DNA from: Gymnothorax reevesii
Lineage: Eukaryota; Chordata; Actinopteri; Anguilliformes; Muraenidae
Direction: 5' to 3'
Length of the DNA: 64,000 bases
Assembly: GCA_029721435.1 (NCBI GenBank)
Contig: CM056582.1
Coordinates: 41,932,611 to 41,996,610, forward strand
The notes under the pieces were generated by a model, which saw nothing but the letters and a program-made list of their open reading frames with translations, was not told where the DNA came from and made no database searches. The position numbers and the translations under genes are program-made. Shown one piece after another: positions 11,352 through 21,319 of this stretch. How positions within the stretch are numbered: the stretch's first letter is position 1; each line of letters starts with the position of its first letter.

Positions 11352-11697
11352 TGTTAAAGGTGCACTATGCAAGTTTGTTTACTTACACTTCTGTTGACAT
11401 TCAAACTCAAACAAAACAGAGGTAGCCCACCCCTTCCTCCCATAGTTCCCTCCTTCCCATGGTTCCATAACTGTCAACTCTTGTCGGTGATTGGCCAGGG
11501 TGGTTTGTTATGTTATGGGGCACAGCCTGTGACCCTTGTGCTTATTTGCAGTTTGTGACCCCTGTGCGGTCTCCAAAGTCCAGATTTTTTTTACAGTGAA
11601 TTTAGGGGCAGGCAGCTAACGGATCGTGGAAAGATGTCCGCGAATTGAGACAAAATAAAAAACAATCGCGCAGAAAGTAAACAAACTTGTTATAGCC
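11352..11697. mobile_element. MITE with CTATGCAAGTTTG-type ends
   Basis: CTATGCAAGTTTGTTTACTT near 11366 is inverted as AAGTAAACAAACTTGTTATAG ending at 11697. The 5' flank AAAGGTGCA and ~20-bp ends resemble a common fish MITE. No clear target duplication was identified. Confidence 0.5.
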
Positions 11698-11870
11698 GGG
11701 TTCCTCCTGAGATTTCCTACCACTGAGGAGTTTTTTCTCACCACTGTTTTGAGGATTTTTCTCTCTATTGGGAGTTTTTTTGCCTCATTTACTGTAGTGG
11801 GGAAAAGGATTAGGCTGGGCGCTGCCCTTTCATTCTAGTCATGAACTTGACTTGACTTACTGGCATTTGA
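11698..11870 (+). repeat. Possible LINE 3' tail
   Basis: Segments such as GAGGAGTTTTTTCTCACCACTG resemble the conserved 3' untranslated region of fish Rex/L2-type LINEs. No coding part is attached. Low certainty. Confidence 0.3.
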
Positions 11871-11889
11871 ATCTTTCTGTGTTCTTATT

Positions 11890-12267
11890 CTATCCCTATT
11901 TTTATTGCGTTTTCGCCAGTGTTTATTTGTTTCTCTGTCTGTCTGTTAGCAGGATATTTCAAAAACAGCCGCATAGATTTTGACCAAACTTTGCAGGATC
12001 TTAGTGTAGCACAAGAGGAACAACTGATTGAATTTGGCACATATAGCCCAAAGTACAGCTGAGATATAGGCCAAAGTTCAAATCCAGCTATGCTGGCAGA
12101 GATTTGAAGTCTTTCCAATGGGCCGGATTTCCAATCGGCATGCTTTTGGGTTTTCCTGCCACCTGGCAGTGGAATGCAACAACTACCCACATCAGCCAAC
12201 GAAAATAACGAATGCACAGAGTTGCCTTGGCGTGGTGGAGGTGCTGCACTCTCTGAGTGCTCTTGTT
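11890..12267 (+). mobile_element. HINE-like element 6
   Basis: Carries the tract TCTGTCTGTCTGTTAG (11935-11950) and a core homologous to HINE-like element 2. Near the end is CCTTGGCGTGGTGGAGGTG, then the hairpin GCACTC-TCT-GAGTGC (12246-12260) and CTTGTT at 12262-12267. The 5' hairpin has decayed. A Tc1 fragment begins 23 bp downstream. Confidence 0.6.
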
Positions 12268-12290
12268 GTATTTATTCTTTTCTCTATGTA

Positions 12291-12548
12291 CAGTGCTGTG
12301 AAAAAGTATTTGCCCCCTTCCTGATTCCTTATTTTGTTGCATAATTTTCACGCTTAAATGTTTCAGATCATCAAAAAAATCTTAATATTAGACAATGATA
12401 ACCCGAGTAAATACAAAACGCAGTTCTTTAATTATGATTTCATTTATTGAGGGAAAAAAGCTATCCAAACCTACCCGGCCCCATGTGAAAAAGTAATTTA
12501 AAAGTAAGTGAAAAAGAGACTGGGCAAAAGTGGCATCCATGGGAGAGG
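12291..12548 (+). mobile_element. Tc1 fragment with internal deletion
   Basis: Preceded by TA (12289-12290), it begins CAGTGCTGTGAAAAAGTATT and follows the left inverted repeat of the element at 5272. After about 12500 it jumps to the transposase block 'GGCATCCATGGGAGAG' (12533-12548), where it stops against hAT sequence. The helix-turn-helix region is missing. Confidence 0.75.
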
Positions 12549-12562
12549 ACTTCTTTGCTCAC

Positions 12563-13820
12563 TTAAGTGTGGACATCCTCAGCCTCCCCTGCAATGTGCT
12601 CCTCATCACCTTCGGGTTTAAAGAGTAAATCACGTAGAGCGGCAGGAGGAGGTAATTTAGCAGCTGTGGTACTGCAATAGGTGCGCCTGCAACTGCCATG
12701 GTGCAGCACATCCATCTCCCTTCTCTCGTCAGGTGCCAGTGTTTGCACTTTGGTTTGAACAAGAAGGACTTCATCAGGTAGGAGAAATTTCATTCTCTCA
12801 GGTCCAAGGCTGTCGCAAGAATCACGGTGTTTGGTTCTGAGTCTGAGAAAGCAGTTTTTCGCTTCCATCACTCTTGCAGCTGTTGCGTAGCCGTGAGTTG
12901 GAAAGCTTGCAGGGCGGCTGGCTCAAAGGCAGCACTCCGGGTGGACTTCAGTAATTCCTTCACAAGTGGAGTTATTGCAGATATTGTGATGTATTTTTGT
13001 CTACTCGTGAACACAGTGATACATTCAAAAGGCTTGGGCGCTGCTGAAAGCTCCTCTAGCAGGCTCCACTGTTCTAGTTTCAAATCCAGGTACCTTTTGC
13101 CTCTGCGTGTGACAGAGCTTTCAGACAGTGTTGCTGTCACAGGCCACCTTTGCTCAAGCAGTCTGCCATTTGCTTTTGTTTTTCTTTCAGCTTTGCACTG
13201 GCTAGCTGACTTTTTTTTTATGTTCTACCAGACGTCTTGCAGCCCCAATCGCTTTTTCAATGCTTGGATGTTTCAGTGCTGTGTTGATCACAAGTTGCAA
13301 GCCGTGGCCAGTGCAACAGACAGAGGACCACCCATGCTTCTCCTCAAGCATCCTTGCAGCAGCCACAACATTTGCACCACTGTCAATGATTTCGGCTGGA
13401 GGAATTTCAAATCTGGCCACACCCTCCTCAAACTGCTCTACGATATTAGATGCAGTATGTCTGTCCTGTAGTGGCATGGTATGGATGGATGAAATGGCAG
13501 GTGAACCCTAAGTGGGCTTCAGTGGTCGCACTTGTCCGCACATCTGAAGTCAGACTAAGTTTTCTGTTGCTTGTGTTGTCTTTTACCTTCTTAAATGTTC
13601 TCTCATATTTTCTCTCCATGAGTTCGGTGAAGTGGGTCCTCGAGGGAAGAGCGTACCCATAGTTGAAGTTACGGGTCACGCTGGTAAAGCCATCATCCTC
13701 AACCATCGACAGAGGGCTCATGTCAGTCACAAGCATGCTGAGGATGCAATCAGTCAAAACAGCTGCTTGTCGCGGAGTACACGACATATTTCCCGTCAGC
13801 CAGTCTCTTGTGGTATGCTG
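12563..13820 (-). pseudogene. hAT transposase (ZBED-like) pseudogene body
   Basis: Minus-strand frames assemble in order. First comes 'TDMSPLSMVEDDGF' with 'LPSRTHFTEL' (about 13790-13620), typical of the hAT region after the BED finger. Then 'LTSDVRTSATTEAHLGFTCH' (13550-13500) carries the first catalytic Asp. Next is 'IIDSGANVVAAARML' with 'CCTGHGLQLVIN' (13400-13290), matching the conserved hAT C..H block. 'LEQWSLLEELSAAPKPFE' and 'YITISAITPLVKEL' (13085-12950) follow. Frame changes occur at about 13450, 13200 and 12870. The C-terminal hATC dimerisation domain is missing, so no active enzyme is expected. Its probable first exon is at 20285-20360. Confidence 0.85.
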
Positions 13821-13931
13821 TTTTTTTTTCAAGCATGATAAAGATAATATAAGTGTGCTTAATTTAAGGACCCGAATTTTCTGCCTTCTGAAAGTCCATT
13901 TCCGCTTTCTTCTGCTTTCTAAGTTTAGCAT

Positions 13932-14740
13932 TTTTCACATTCATTCTTTCCATGTAAGCAAGTGAGTAACAATGGTGTGACATGTCTGCTTTTCATAGCT
14001 ATAGAAGTAATAAACGCATCCTATTATTTATTGTGCTTTTTTAGAGTACAACACTATTTAGCTTTTACATTATTGTATTGTACTCCAAGATGAAAAATAA
14101 ACTGAAATGAAATATAAATTTTACTTTGAAAATTTAAACAACCACTGAGCTGTGCACGTGCATGCACGTCCGACAGTCTGCGCGCTGGCGAACCAGACAA
14201 GACAAAAAACAGCAGCATGCGATATGCACTGATAATAGCAGTGCTGTGTAAATAGGGACCATGCATATCTACAATACACACACATGCTTGATTACCGATC
14301 GGATTGAAGACTTTTGTCAAGGAAAGAGAGAGAATCTAAATCATGCACAATCAACACTCTCCGGAAACGCATTCACACATTGCGCAATGCTCAGGGTCTT
14401 TATTCTGACTCACTGCTAGGGAAGTGAATCCCATGATCTTTGGAGGAATTACATTCTAAGGGTAAACGGCGGCCAAATGTTACTTTTAAAGAGGACATGA
14501 GACAACAGAATAGACACCAACATAGGATATGTGCATATATTTAAAACACACAACCGAAATAAAACATTTTTAAAAATCAGCCGTTTAAAAACAAAAAAAA
14601 AACTTTTAAAATGCACTTATGATACGTTTTGGGGTATACTCTCCGCCATCTTTATTTTACGTCGCTGCCTATGTCTTCGCAGTGTTTGTTGGTGGTTCGG
14701 TTGGTTAGAGTATAGAGTTTTCACAAGTTGTAGAAGGAGG
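13932..14740. other. No recognised feature
   Basis: Interior of the giant hAT. A poly-A/T rich part (14560-14610) and no convincing coding sequence. The BED zinc-finger exon expected between 13932 and 20285 was not found. Confidence 0.3.
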
Positions 14741-14744
14741 AAAA

Positions 14745-14960
14745 ATGTCAGAGGACGAGGCAGAAAGGGTAACTTTTCTGTCATCTAACCCAATAGCTTA
14801 CGCATTTCAGCCAGGGACAAGGAGGAGGATTGAGAGACCCGTTTTTGCGGAGGATGAGGGAGCTGCAGCGGCTCCGGACGGAGATGTCAGCGAGGAACGG
14901 ATCGGCAACACTTCATGGTGTACATGCGGTCACTGCTCCGAAGCTGATTTGGATAGTGTG
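14745..14960 (+). pseudogene. Fragment with P2X7-C-terminal-like Cys cluster
   Basis: A frame starting ATGTCAGAGGACGAGGCAGA encodes an acidic N-terminus and then 'RIGNTSWCTCGHCSEAD' (residues ~46-63). This W-C-x-C-G-x-C pattern resembles the zinc-binding C-terminal domain of P2X7 that also occurs in transposon-associated proteins of fish and invertebrates. The rest of that domain (CC and H residues) is not seen and the frame soon ends. It is followed by a repeat shared with 46935-47270. I treat it as a truncated transposon-associated gene; the assignment rests on a short motif. Confidence 0.35.
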
Positions 14961-15011
14961 CAAGGGGAGCTATCCTGCATCACCCTATCCCGCACCATCC
15001 AGAACGCTTAT

Positions 15012-15290
15012 TAGTGAGATAAATCCTTGTCCATTGAAGTAGCAGTTTCACTTGTGTAAAGGTGACCGGTCACCGCAAGTAACATGGAAAGCGATTAAGA
15101 CTTCTCAGCTTCTGTTTACTCAGATATTGGAAACAATGCATGCATTTTTCATGATTGTTTAAATTGTTTAAATGAAATAAGACCATTTGAAAGGTCTTTT
15201 TCCAAATCCATTGCTGCCAATCCCTCAGTAAAGACAAGCCAGAGAATTCCAGAGTCATAATCAATTTCCGGGTCCCTAGTAGGGAAATTC
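15012..15290 (-). repeat. Dispersed repeat, copy A
   Basis: Its reverse complement aligns with 46950-47230. Shared blocks include 'GAAAT(C/T)GATTATGA', 'CTTATTTCATT(A/T)AAACAA' and 'CATGCATTGTTTCCAA', then 'TTTCATGTTACTTG'-like and 'CACCTTTAC(A/C)CAAGTGAAA'. The two copies are on opposite strands and diverged by small indels. The family is not recognised; it lies just beside the Cys-cluster fragment. Confidence 0.7.
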
Positions 15291-15621
15291 ACCGTAATGC
15301 ACGTCAAAACGATTAACTTAATGAACAATGACTTTGATTCCGCAAGTGATTTTCTTCAGCGCGTTGATAGAATAATTGCTTACTATGGCACAGGAACGTG
15401 AATGTCAGAGACATCTCTGCAGATACTGTTGTTGTGTAATACTGTTGAGTGAAGCTTTATAAAAGATTAAAAGTAATGAAGAGGATGTCTTTTTACGTTG
15501 TGTTGGGTCGCGGTGCGGGGAGGTCGAATATATTCGAACATCAGGTTGTCATATTCTAAATTTGTTCGAAGTTATTTTTTTAAAAGATGACAGCCTTATT
15601 ACAGACAGCTACAGGTGTCAT

Positions 15622-16194
15622 TAGCCATGTTTCCATCCGCGCATTCTTATGCGAATTAAGTCATATCGAATTAAAATGCCTCATGGAAACTACTTGATTT
15701 CAAGAATATTGACACAAAGTTTACACGGTTGGTCTGATCGGATTTTCTCTTTATCCGTAAAAGGCTTATGCGATAAATGCTGATGGAAACGTTATTTGCC
15801 GAATAAATCTGCTCTGCATCATGATGGTGTTTTGATGCCATCATTGCCTTCTGATAATGGCTTGCCATGTTGCCAATAGCTGGCACATAAGCACGTACAA
15901 CTTGTGCAATTATCATAATTTGTTGGTAGACGCGATCCCCTTTGCCTAACCAGCTACTTTTGTTCGATTGAAGGTTCTGCGATTCAGTGCGAAAATGAAT
16001 GGAAACAGCTTAAAATGTCAGAAATCTATTCGATACACCACTTTAGTCGCATAACAGCATGTGGCATCATTACACGCAACTTTTTATTCACTTTAATGCC
16101 GTTAGATGGAAACGCATTTTCACCTGCTTTTTTGCATGAATATGTTTGGCGAACTTCAGATAGTTCGATTGACAAGTGGATGGAAACATAGCTA
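15622..16194. mobile_element. MITE with TAGCCATGTTTCCATCC ends
   Basis: The ends TAGCCATGTTTCCATCC and GGATGGAAACATAGCTA are inverted over 17 bp with one mismatch. The motif GATGGAAAC also recurs inside (15782, 16103), as expected for transposase subterminal sites. No gene is present. The exact target duplication is unclear. Confidence 0.7.
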
Positions 16195-16420
16195 GTGTCC
16201 CTCATTACCCCCAGGTGTGATCGTCTCGTAGCAGAGAAACAAATTCAGATTCAGCCTTATGGTGAGTTTTGTCTCTTAATAAAGTTTACATTTGTTTTAA
16301 AGCCGTTCATATCATTTTATTTTGTTGTGTTCCTCTGCCACAGATTGAAGGCCGGTCCGTGAAATTATTGTCTTATAAGCAATTGAAGGGATGATAATGA
16401 TTGAGATTGAACTGGGTTGT

Positions 16421-16758
16421 TGCCTGCGTTGCAGGCGGTCAGCGGCTGGCGGGAGAAAGGAGAGGAAAGTCCGCCTGCATGATAACGTAGGGATTTTGAG
16501 TAGCCGCCCACTTCCTTGCGCAATGAGCCGCGATGTACCACCCCTTTTTTAAACCACTGAAACTCGAGTGTAAATTGAGAGCACAAGTGAGGCGTTGCAT
16601 TACATTCGATGACAGTTCAATTTTGATTGACATCTCTTCAGCCAAACAGTAATTCCCGTTCACTGGTGAACGGACAACTCAAAATCCCTACTTTATCGTG
16701 CAGGCGGTCTTTCCTCACCTATCTCCCGCCAGCTGCTGACCGCCGGCAATGCAGGCTA
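16421..16758. mobile_element. MITE with ~78-bp inverted repeats and 11-bp duplication
   Basis: CCTGCGTTGCAGGCGGTCAG (16423) and CTGACCGCCGGCAATGCAGG (to 16756) start a ~78-bp inverted repeat that reaches TAGGGATTTTGAGT. Both sides carry AACTGGGTTGT (16410-16420 and 16759-16769). An 11-bp duplication is longer than hAT (8) or Harbinger (3) elements make; Mutator-like elements (about 9-11) are the closest known class. Confidence 0.8.
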
Positions 16759-17112
16759 ACTGGGTTGTGGAACATTTAAACTGGATTGTTTAACATTTTC
16801 TGGTTGTATAATTACCTCTCTCAGTTCTGTTAAATAGTTACGCTGTTGGGCTCTTTCCTTAAGGCGCACAGCCACTTCTGAAGTAACGTTAGTGGACTGC
16901 ATGGGACGGTCGGTCTTCCGTGGATCATAGGAAGAAAAGTCAAACACTGAGGGAGTTGCATCTGGTTTCAACCTGTTGTGTCTACGAGTCACCAGTACTC
17001 CTGCCTCATTAAAGAATGTGATTGAAGCATGCTGGTGTAATGTGATTGAGGTCATTAGATAGCAGCATTTACCTTTTTTTGTTAAGCTCAGACTGGAGCT
17101 ATGTTTGGACAT
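16756..17112 (-). pseudogene. THAP-domain protein fragment
   Basis: A minus-strand frame contains 'RLKPDATPSVFDF' (about 16975-16935), the C-terminal end of a THAP zinc-binding DNA-recognition domain, followed by a polar tail. The Cys and His ligands upstream are not visible, so the first part must be in another exon or lost. THAP domains occur in P-element and Kolobok transposases and in domesticated genes; nothing here decides between them. A MITE duplication lies at its 3' end and an LTR-like sequence directly upstream. Confidence 0.45.
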
Positions 17113-17119
17113 GTTTCAG

Positions 17120-17531
17120 ACATGTCTGGGGCAAGTCCCCGAAAATAAAAAAAAAAAAGGTCTAAATGTGGGTGGGGTCTGCAAAAGAGTATATAAGGAG
17201 TAGAATTGAGACAGTAAAGTAGTAGGAGAAATTGCAAGAAGAAGGATACATGTGACCAGACCTGTCATTCTGTTCAAGACCTGTGAAGTTTCTTTTGTGG
17301 ATTTTTGCCTGTGTTGGAACGTTTTTCCTCACCCAGGACATCACCAAGGGACCCAACCAAAAAGGGACTGTAAATATTTTTGTTCTTGTTATTAATCAAA
17401 CTTGGTCTTTAGTAGTCAGTAGCGTAGTTAGTTGTTCAGTTGTCGTTGTTCATTAAATGGGTTTAAGTTTTAAATTGTGTCTGTTATCCCTTGCTGTTGC
17501 TCTTGCTGCTGTGTTGTAAATGTAATAACAA
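17120..17531 (+). mobile_element. Putative LTR with primer-site-like edge
   Basis: Begins near TGTCTGGGG and contains TATATAAGG at about 17190 and ATTAAA near 17452. It ends ATAACA at 17531, followed by AATTGGGGCC, which resembles the start of a tRNA-Pro type primer-binding site. No gag-pol sequence follows and no matching second LTR was found. Possibly the truncated 5' end of an LTR retrotransposon. Confidence 0.35.
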
Positions 17532-17689
17532 ATTGGGGCCATAACACAGGTCTTCGATAACAGCCGAGAAATGCCACAGGCTGGTAGCATTCATGCTACG
17601 CCGGATTGAAGCAGTCATTCGTGCAAAAGGGGCCCCAGGCCAGACATTTTTGTATTTAAAATCCTTTTTATTTAATTAATTAATTAATT

Positions 17690-17928
17690 TATTTATTTAT
17701 TTATTTAAATCGATTTCATGTAATATTCTAATTTTCTGAGTTTCTGAATTTGAGGTTTTCTTGAGCTGTAAGTCCTAATCAGCGAAATCAAAACAAATAA
17801 AAGCTTGAAATTTATTGATTTGCATGTTATTTGTCTATACAATATGTAAGTTTCACCTTTTAAGCTGAATTACAGAAATACATGAACTTTTTGAGAATAT
17901 TCTAATTTTCTGGGTAGTACCTGTATAT
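17690..17928. repeat. Fragment of a common fish DNA transposon
   Basis: Contains the familiar fish-repeat phrases 'AAGCTTGAAATTTATTGATT' and 'GTTTCACCTTTTAAGCTGAA', and the terminus 'ATATTCTAATTTTCTGGGTA', as in elements ending CAGGTGAAACTCGAAAAATT. A (TTAA/ATTT)n stretch (17668-17707) abuts it. Only one end is present. Confidence 0.5.
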
Positions 17929-17944
17929 ATAAGGTACTTTTCCT

Positions 17945-18610
17945 TCTTAGGCCCAGTTTACACGAAGACGCTTGCGAGTTAAGACGACAAAATATTTTAA
18001 CGGAAGTGCCTTTTGTTTATATGGTGACGGCGTTTTTGGGGCTTGAAGACGCAAAAATCTCAAACCACCCCCGAAAGTGGAAAACTTGAATACGCTCCGG
18101 CGTAGCGTTTCCGTCTAAACTGGCCAAGACGCAAAACTGGCTCAGATCTGCTGTTCTGCTCACGTCGCGTAGGCGTTTACGTCACACAGTAAACAAACAT
18201 GTCGGATTACATCCATGCTTCGGACCTTCAGGCTACTCTGGCAGTCATAATAAATCGTTACTACAAATGTACAGAATCTGTACACATGCTATTGGCGAAC
18301 AGAGGAGGATCTACCTGACCAGACGAAGTTCTTCTTGTTACCGGTAGCCATATTTTGTGATTCTGCGGCACAGTGACGAGAAGAGGGAAGATTCTACGCA
18401 TTCGCGTAGGGATGGCGGCGTTTATGTTAGTGTATCACAGCACCACCTTGCCGTCTGGCATGTATACCCAATCGATTTCTACACACTTTTTGCATCACCG
18501 TATGCACACAGATTTCCTCCCGACAACTTTCCTCTGAACGCAAAATAAAGAGTGAAGACGCGATGCCACTTTTGCGTCCTCTGTTCACACCGTCATCATG
18601 AAAACCTAGC
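17945..18610. mobile_element. MITE of the 'GGCCCAGTTTACACG' type
   Basis: Starts TAGGCCCAGTTTACACGAAG and ends near GTTCACACCGTCATCATGAA. AGACGC and GCGTCTT-like motifs recur many times inside, in both orientations. The ends are only loosely inverted. No gene is carried. Confidence 0.45.
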
Positions 18611-18616
18611 CCTAAA

Positions 18617-18745
18617 TTATTACCCCTCAGCCCTCAAGGCTGACGGGCTATTGCTATCCTTCGTGCGGTTGGGCGGGGGGGCGGGCTTCTCCAAAAACTT
18701 CGACATCGGGCTGAGGGGTATTCCGTGCATTGCACGCCTATTTTT
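18617..18745 (+). mobile_element. HINE-like element 7, core nearly absent
   Basis: The 5' hairpin pairs CCTCAGCC with GGCTGACGG around CTCAA (18625-18646). The arm recurs as GGGCTGAGGGGTA at 18708-18720. The 3' hairpin is CGTGC-ATT-GCACG (18724-18736). Arm and subterminal copy match those of element 4, but there is almost no core. No CTAGTT end is visible. Confidence 0.5.
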
Positions 18746-18910
18746 CATTGTTGTTAATGGGGAGACGTCATGTAAATGGGAAGCCTTAAATGCACTCGCG
18801 CCTGTTTTCTATTTAAAATGGAAATAAAAGGTGTGATGAAATTGGTCATATGTGTACAAAAGTTCAAGACTATAAAGGGTCGTGTAGTAATCAGCGACAA
18901 ACGAAGAAAA

Positions 18911-19853
18911 ATGAGTGATTGCACGGTGCATGATGTGTGGAATTTGTGGCGGCTGTCTTGGCAGCTGCAAACTCCAGAGTCCACGATTGAATTCTGTAAG
19001 GAAAGGGGTCAGATTGCTAGTGCTCCGCTTTGTTGGCGGTGTCGCAGAACTCGCTTGTGGTTTGCGAAGGCAACCTCTCGAGTGGGCTTTATGTGGCACT
19101 GCCACAATTGAAGATGCAGCACTCGGACCGCCGACCGCAGTATTTGTCGTGGCGCCTGGTTCGCTGGTAGCAAGATGTCACTTGAAAAAGTCCTGGTGCG
19201 CACCTACTGCCAGGTGGCGCAGATGTCAAACAAAGCAGCGATAAAGGAATCCAGCCTTGACGAAGGAGTTACAAGCAAGGAAACTGTTGTCACTGGTTCA
19301 CTTATTGTCGCAAAGTTTGTCTTCACGTGGTCCAGCAGTGTAGTACCACTGCTATAGGGGGCCCAGGGCTTGGAGTGGAAATTGACTAGTCTAAATTTGG
19401 CCGCCAAAAATACAACCGCGGTCGTTTGAGCGATGGTTAGTGGGTTTTGGGGGGCATTTGCCGTGAGATTTAGGAGGTTTTTTTCGTAGAGGTTGAGAAC
19501 CGGAATTCGGTGATGTTAATACCCCTTATAAAGGAGTTGCTGCCTGTTCGCAAATCGTAACCGACTGCTGGTGTGCTTACGATTGCCTCAGGCAGGAAAA
19601 CTTTCAGCATCTCACTTTGAACATCTCCCACAACTTCGTTGATCCTGCTTCCCCTGGCATGCACGCTCAAAAAATTGAGTACCAGTAGTGGCAGATCAAG
19701 AGGTCCTTGCCATCCACCCATAGGAGCAGCAGCGACAGCTTAGGTTTTTATCTGGCCAAGTATATGTGGTGACGTAAACACAGTGGTGTCGACCACTTTA
19801 CTCCAATTTTAGCAGACATCCTCATACAGTACGGGCCACCCAAGAGTATGTAA
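18911..19853 (+). pseudogene. Merlin (IS1595/ISXO2-like) transposase pseudogene
   Basis: Reading through stops and frameshifts gives the family blocks in order. An N-terminal 'CKERGQIAS' segment and a Cys-rich 'LCWRCRRTRLW...WHC' ribbon end with a stop at about 19110. Then 'WFAGSKMSLEKVLV' and 'MSNKAAIKESSL' (19155-19255). Then 'GGPGLGVEID', a stop where Glu is usual, and 'SKFGRQKYNRGR' (19358-19420) with the first catalytic Asp. 'WVLGGICRE' and 'VEVENRNSVMLIPLIKE' (19440-19540) follow. 'HAQKIEYQ*WQIKRSLPST' (19663-19715) carries the catalytic Glu. Finally 'LAKYMW*RKHSGVDHF', ending TAA at 19853. Lesions are few relative to its length. Terminal inverted repeats were not found. Confidence 0.85.
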
Positions 19854-20284
19854 GATCTTGCTGCCACTCTCCAGACTTCTGCTTCGGCAGAGGCCTCCTA
19901 TGAGGTCCAAAGAAAGAAAAATTTAACTTCTCACCGGGCACCACTTCACAAGCTTAAGTACACAAATTATTACCCAAACAGAGGTCCAGATGTAATAACA
20001 AAACCTCACAATGACATAAACGGCTGGGTGTTGAACACTAGCGCACGGAAACTTAGTGCTCGCCCTTGCCGCATGCGCGTGCCTATGTGATGTCGCAAAC
20101 TACGTTGCGCATATCAACAGTGTCATGGCTGTCACCTTTTTACGCTAGTAGCTCATATAGCTACTCTAGTAATTAAAGTTTAAATGATCTTAACTGGATG
20201 TGTGCTCAACGTTGTTACACACCCAAATCTTTCTAAACATTAAGGTAAGCTGATTTTGCTGGAGGTTGTGTGTGGTACTCTTAC
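19854..20284. other. hAT intronic or inserted sequence, unassigned
   Basis: Between the Merlin relic and the first hAT exon. No gene or clear repeat ends; a GC-rich patch with several CG dinucleotides (20040-20110) could be a promoter remnant. Confidence 0.3.
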
Positions 20285-20360
20285 CTTGAGTTATACTGAG
20301 TGTGAAGTGCTCCCACTCTTTAGACCTTTTATGCGGAGCCGCTGTGTCTTCCTCCACCAT
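20285..20360 (-). pseudogene. Probable first coding exon of the hAT transposase
   Basis: A minus-strand ATG at 20360 opens 25 codons including 'KRSKEWEHFTLS', the start of a BED zinc finger, and stops at a strong donor site (CAAG|GTAAGA) at 20284. The next BED exon with the Cys and His ligands was not found. It lies 250 bp inside the right end of the giant hAT, where a first exon is expected, and on the same strand as the transposase body at 12563-13820. Confidence 0.55.
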
Positions 20361-20901
20361 GTTTCATGTTTTTTTCTGTCTACCGGCTCTGCTCCTCCTC
20401 TGCTAGCTATTGGACCTTCTTTGCCACTCTCAACTCTGCATGTAACCCAACCATGCATCTGCTGGCGTCTGCATGTGACAGAACAGCTCCGCGACACGAT
20501 GAGTGGCAGGATAATCGTGCAACACAAAGAATCGGTAATGAAATTTGTTGGCAACACTTTTTATTGTTGAAATTTATCGATATTATCTATTCGTTTTTGC
20601 AGCCCTACTCCAGAGTAGCTGTAAAAAATGTAATTTACGCGGATTGTGCCCCTTCATCTTGGCTTTGTTGAAAAGACAATTGAAGACCACGAAAGAAAAA
20701 CAATCAGAGTCCAAATTTTGCATTATTGTATATTTAATATATTATTTTGCTGTTCATAATGGTATTATATATTATTATAATATTTAACATATTTTTAAAT
20801 ATTTTCTCAGTGTGTCTTAAGATCGTTTTGAATTTTTAATTCATCATTTCTCCACAACGTGAAAATGTGACTGATCATTTCTCGATTGTGGTTTTCAATT
20901 A

Positions 20902-21236
20902 TTACCTCCGCCAAATAAAGTTGGCAGGAGGGTATGTAATTCATGCCGTTTGTCTGTTTGGTTGTCAGTTTGCCTTTGAACAAGATAACTCAAAAAGTAA
21001 TCTACGGATATCTCTGAAATTTTGTGGGTGGGTTGCAATTACATCAGGGATAGACCATATTGATTTTTACCACAATCAGTCAAACAATATGGCTGCCACG
21101 GAAGTAACCAATATGGCCACCACGGCAGCCATCTTGAAATCTTATGACACGAGATTACTGAACTTTGCTTCCACTTAGCAAGATTTCAACTGTGCTTGCC
21201 TTGGCAGAGGTTTGCACTCTTAGAGTGCTTCTAGTT
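20902..21236 (+). mobile_element. HINE-like element 8
   Basis: The 5' hairpin at 20906-20932 pairs CCTCC-GCCAA with TTGGC-A-GGAGG. GTTTGTCTGTTTGG follows (about 20950). The core contains two copies of an 'ATATGGC(C/T)(G/A)CCACGG' motif. The arm recurs as TTGGCAGAGGT (21201-21211). The 3' hairpin is GCACTC-TTA-GAGTGC (21214-21228) and the end is CTAGTT (21231-21236). It is one of the best-preserved examples; the CCTCCGCCAA-type start is also familiar from many invertebrate genomes. Confidence 0.8.
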
Positions 21237-21319
21237 TAAACATGAAATGATTGAGTAGCGACTTATCACATCATATGAGCCCATCTTTGAATTAATAAAC
21301 TATGGCAGTTACTGTAGAG

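Larger units (their letters stand above)
10672..20607 (-). mobile_element. Giant composite hAT element (~9.9 kb)
   Basis: The left end AAGGGCTGCAACTAACAATT (10672) and the right end TTGCAGCCCTA (to 20607) are inverted over ten bases and match the familiar fish hAT end 'AGGGCTGCAA'. They are flanked by CCCCAGAG (10664-10671) and CTCCAGAG (20608-20615), an 8-bp target duplication with one mismatch. The transposase genes inside are on the minus strand: a first exon (20285-20360) near the right end and the main body at 12563-13820. The 6 kb between them is filled by later insertions. The alternative is two unrelated hAT ends, but matching flanks, gene order and strand all favour one element. Confidence 0.65.

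Noticed and set aside
12827..13471. 214-codon plus-strand open frame
   Set aside because: It is antisense to the hAT transposase pseudogene, which has clear family motifs on the minus strand; the plus-strand translation has none.
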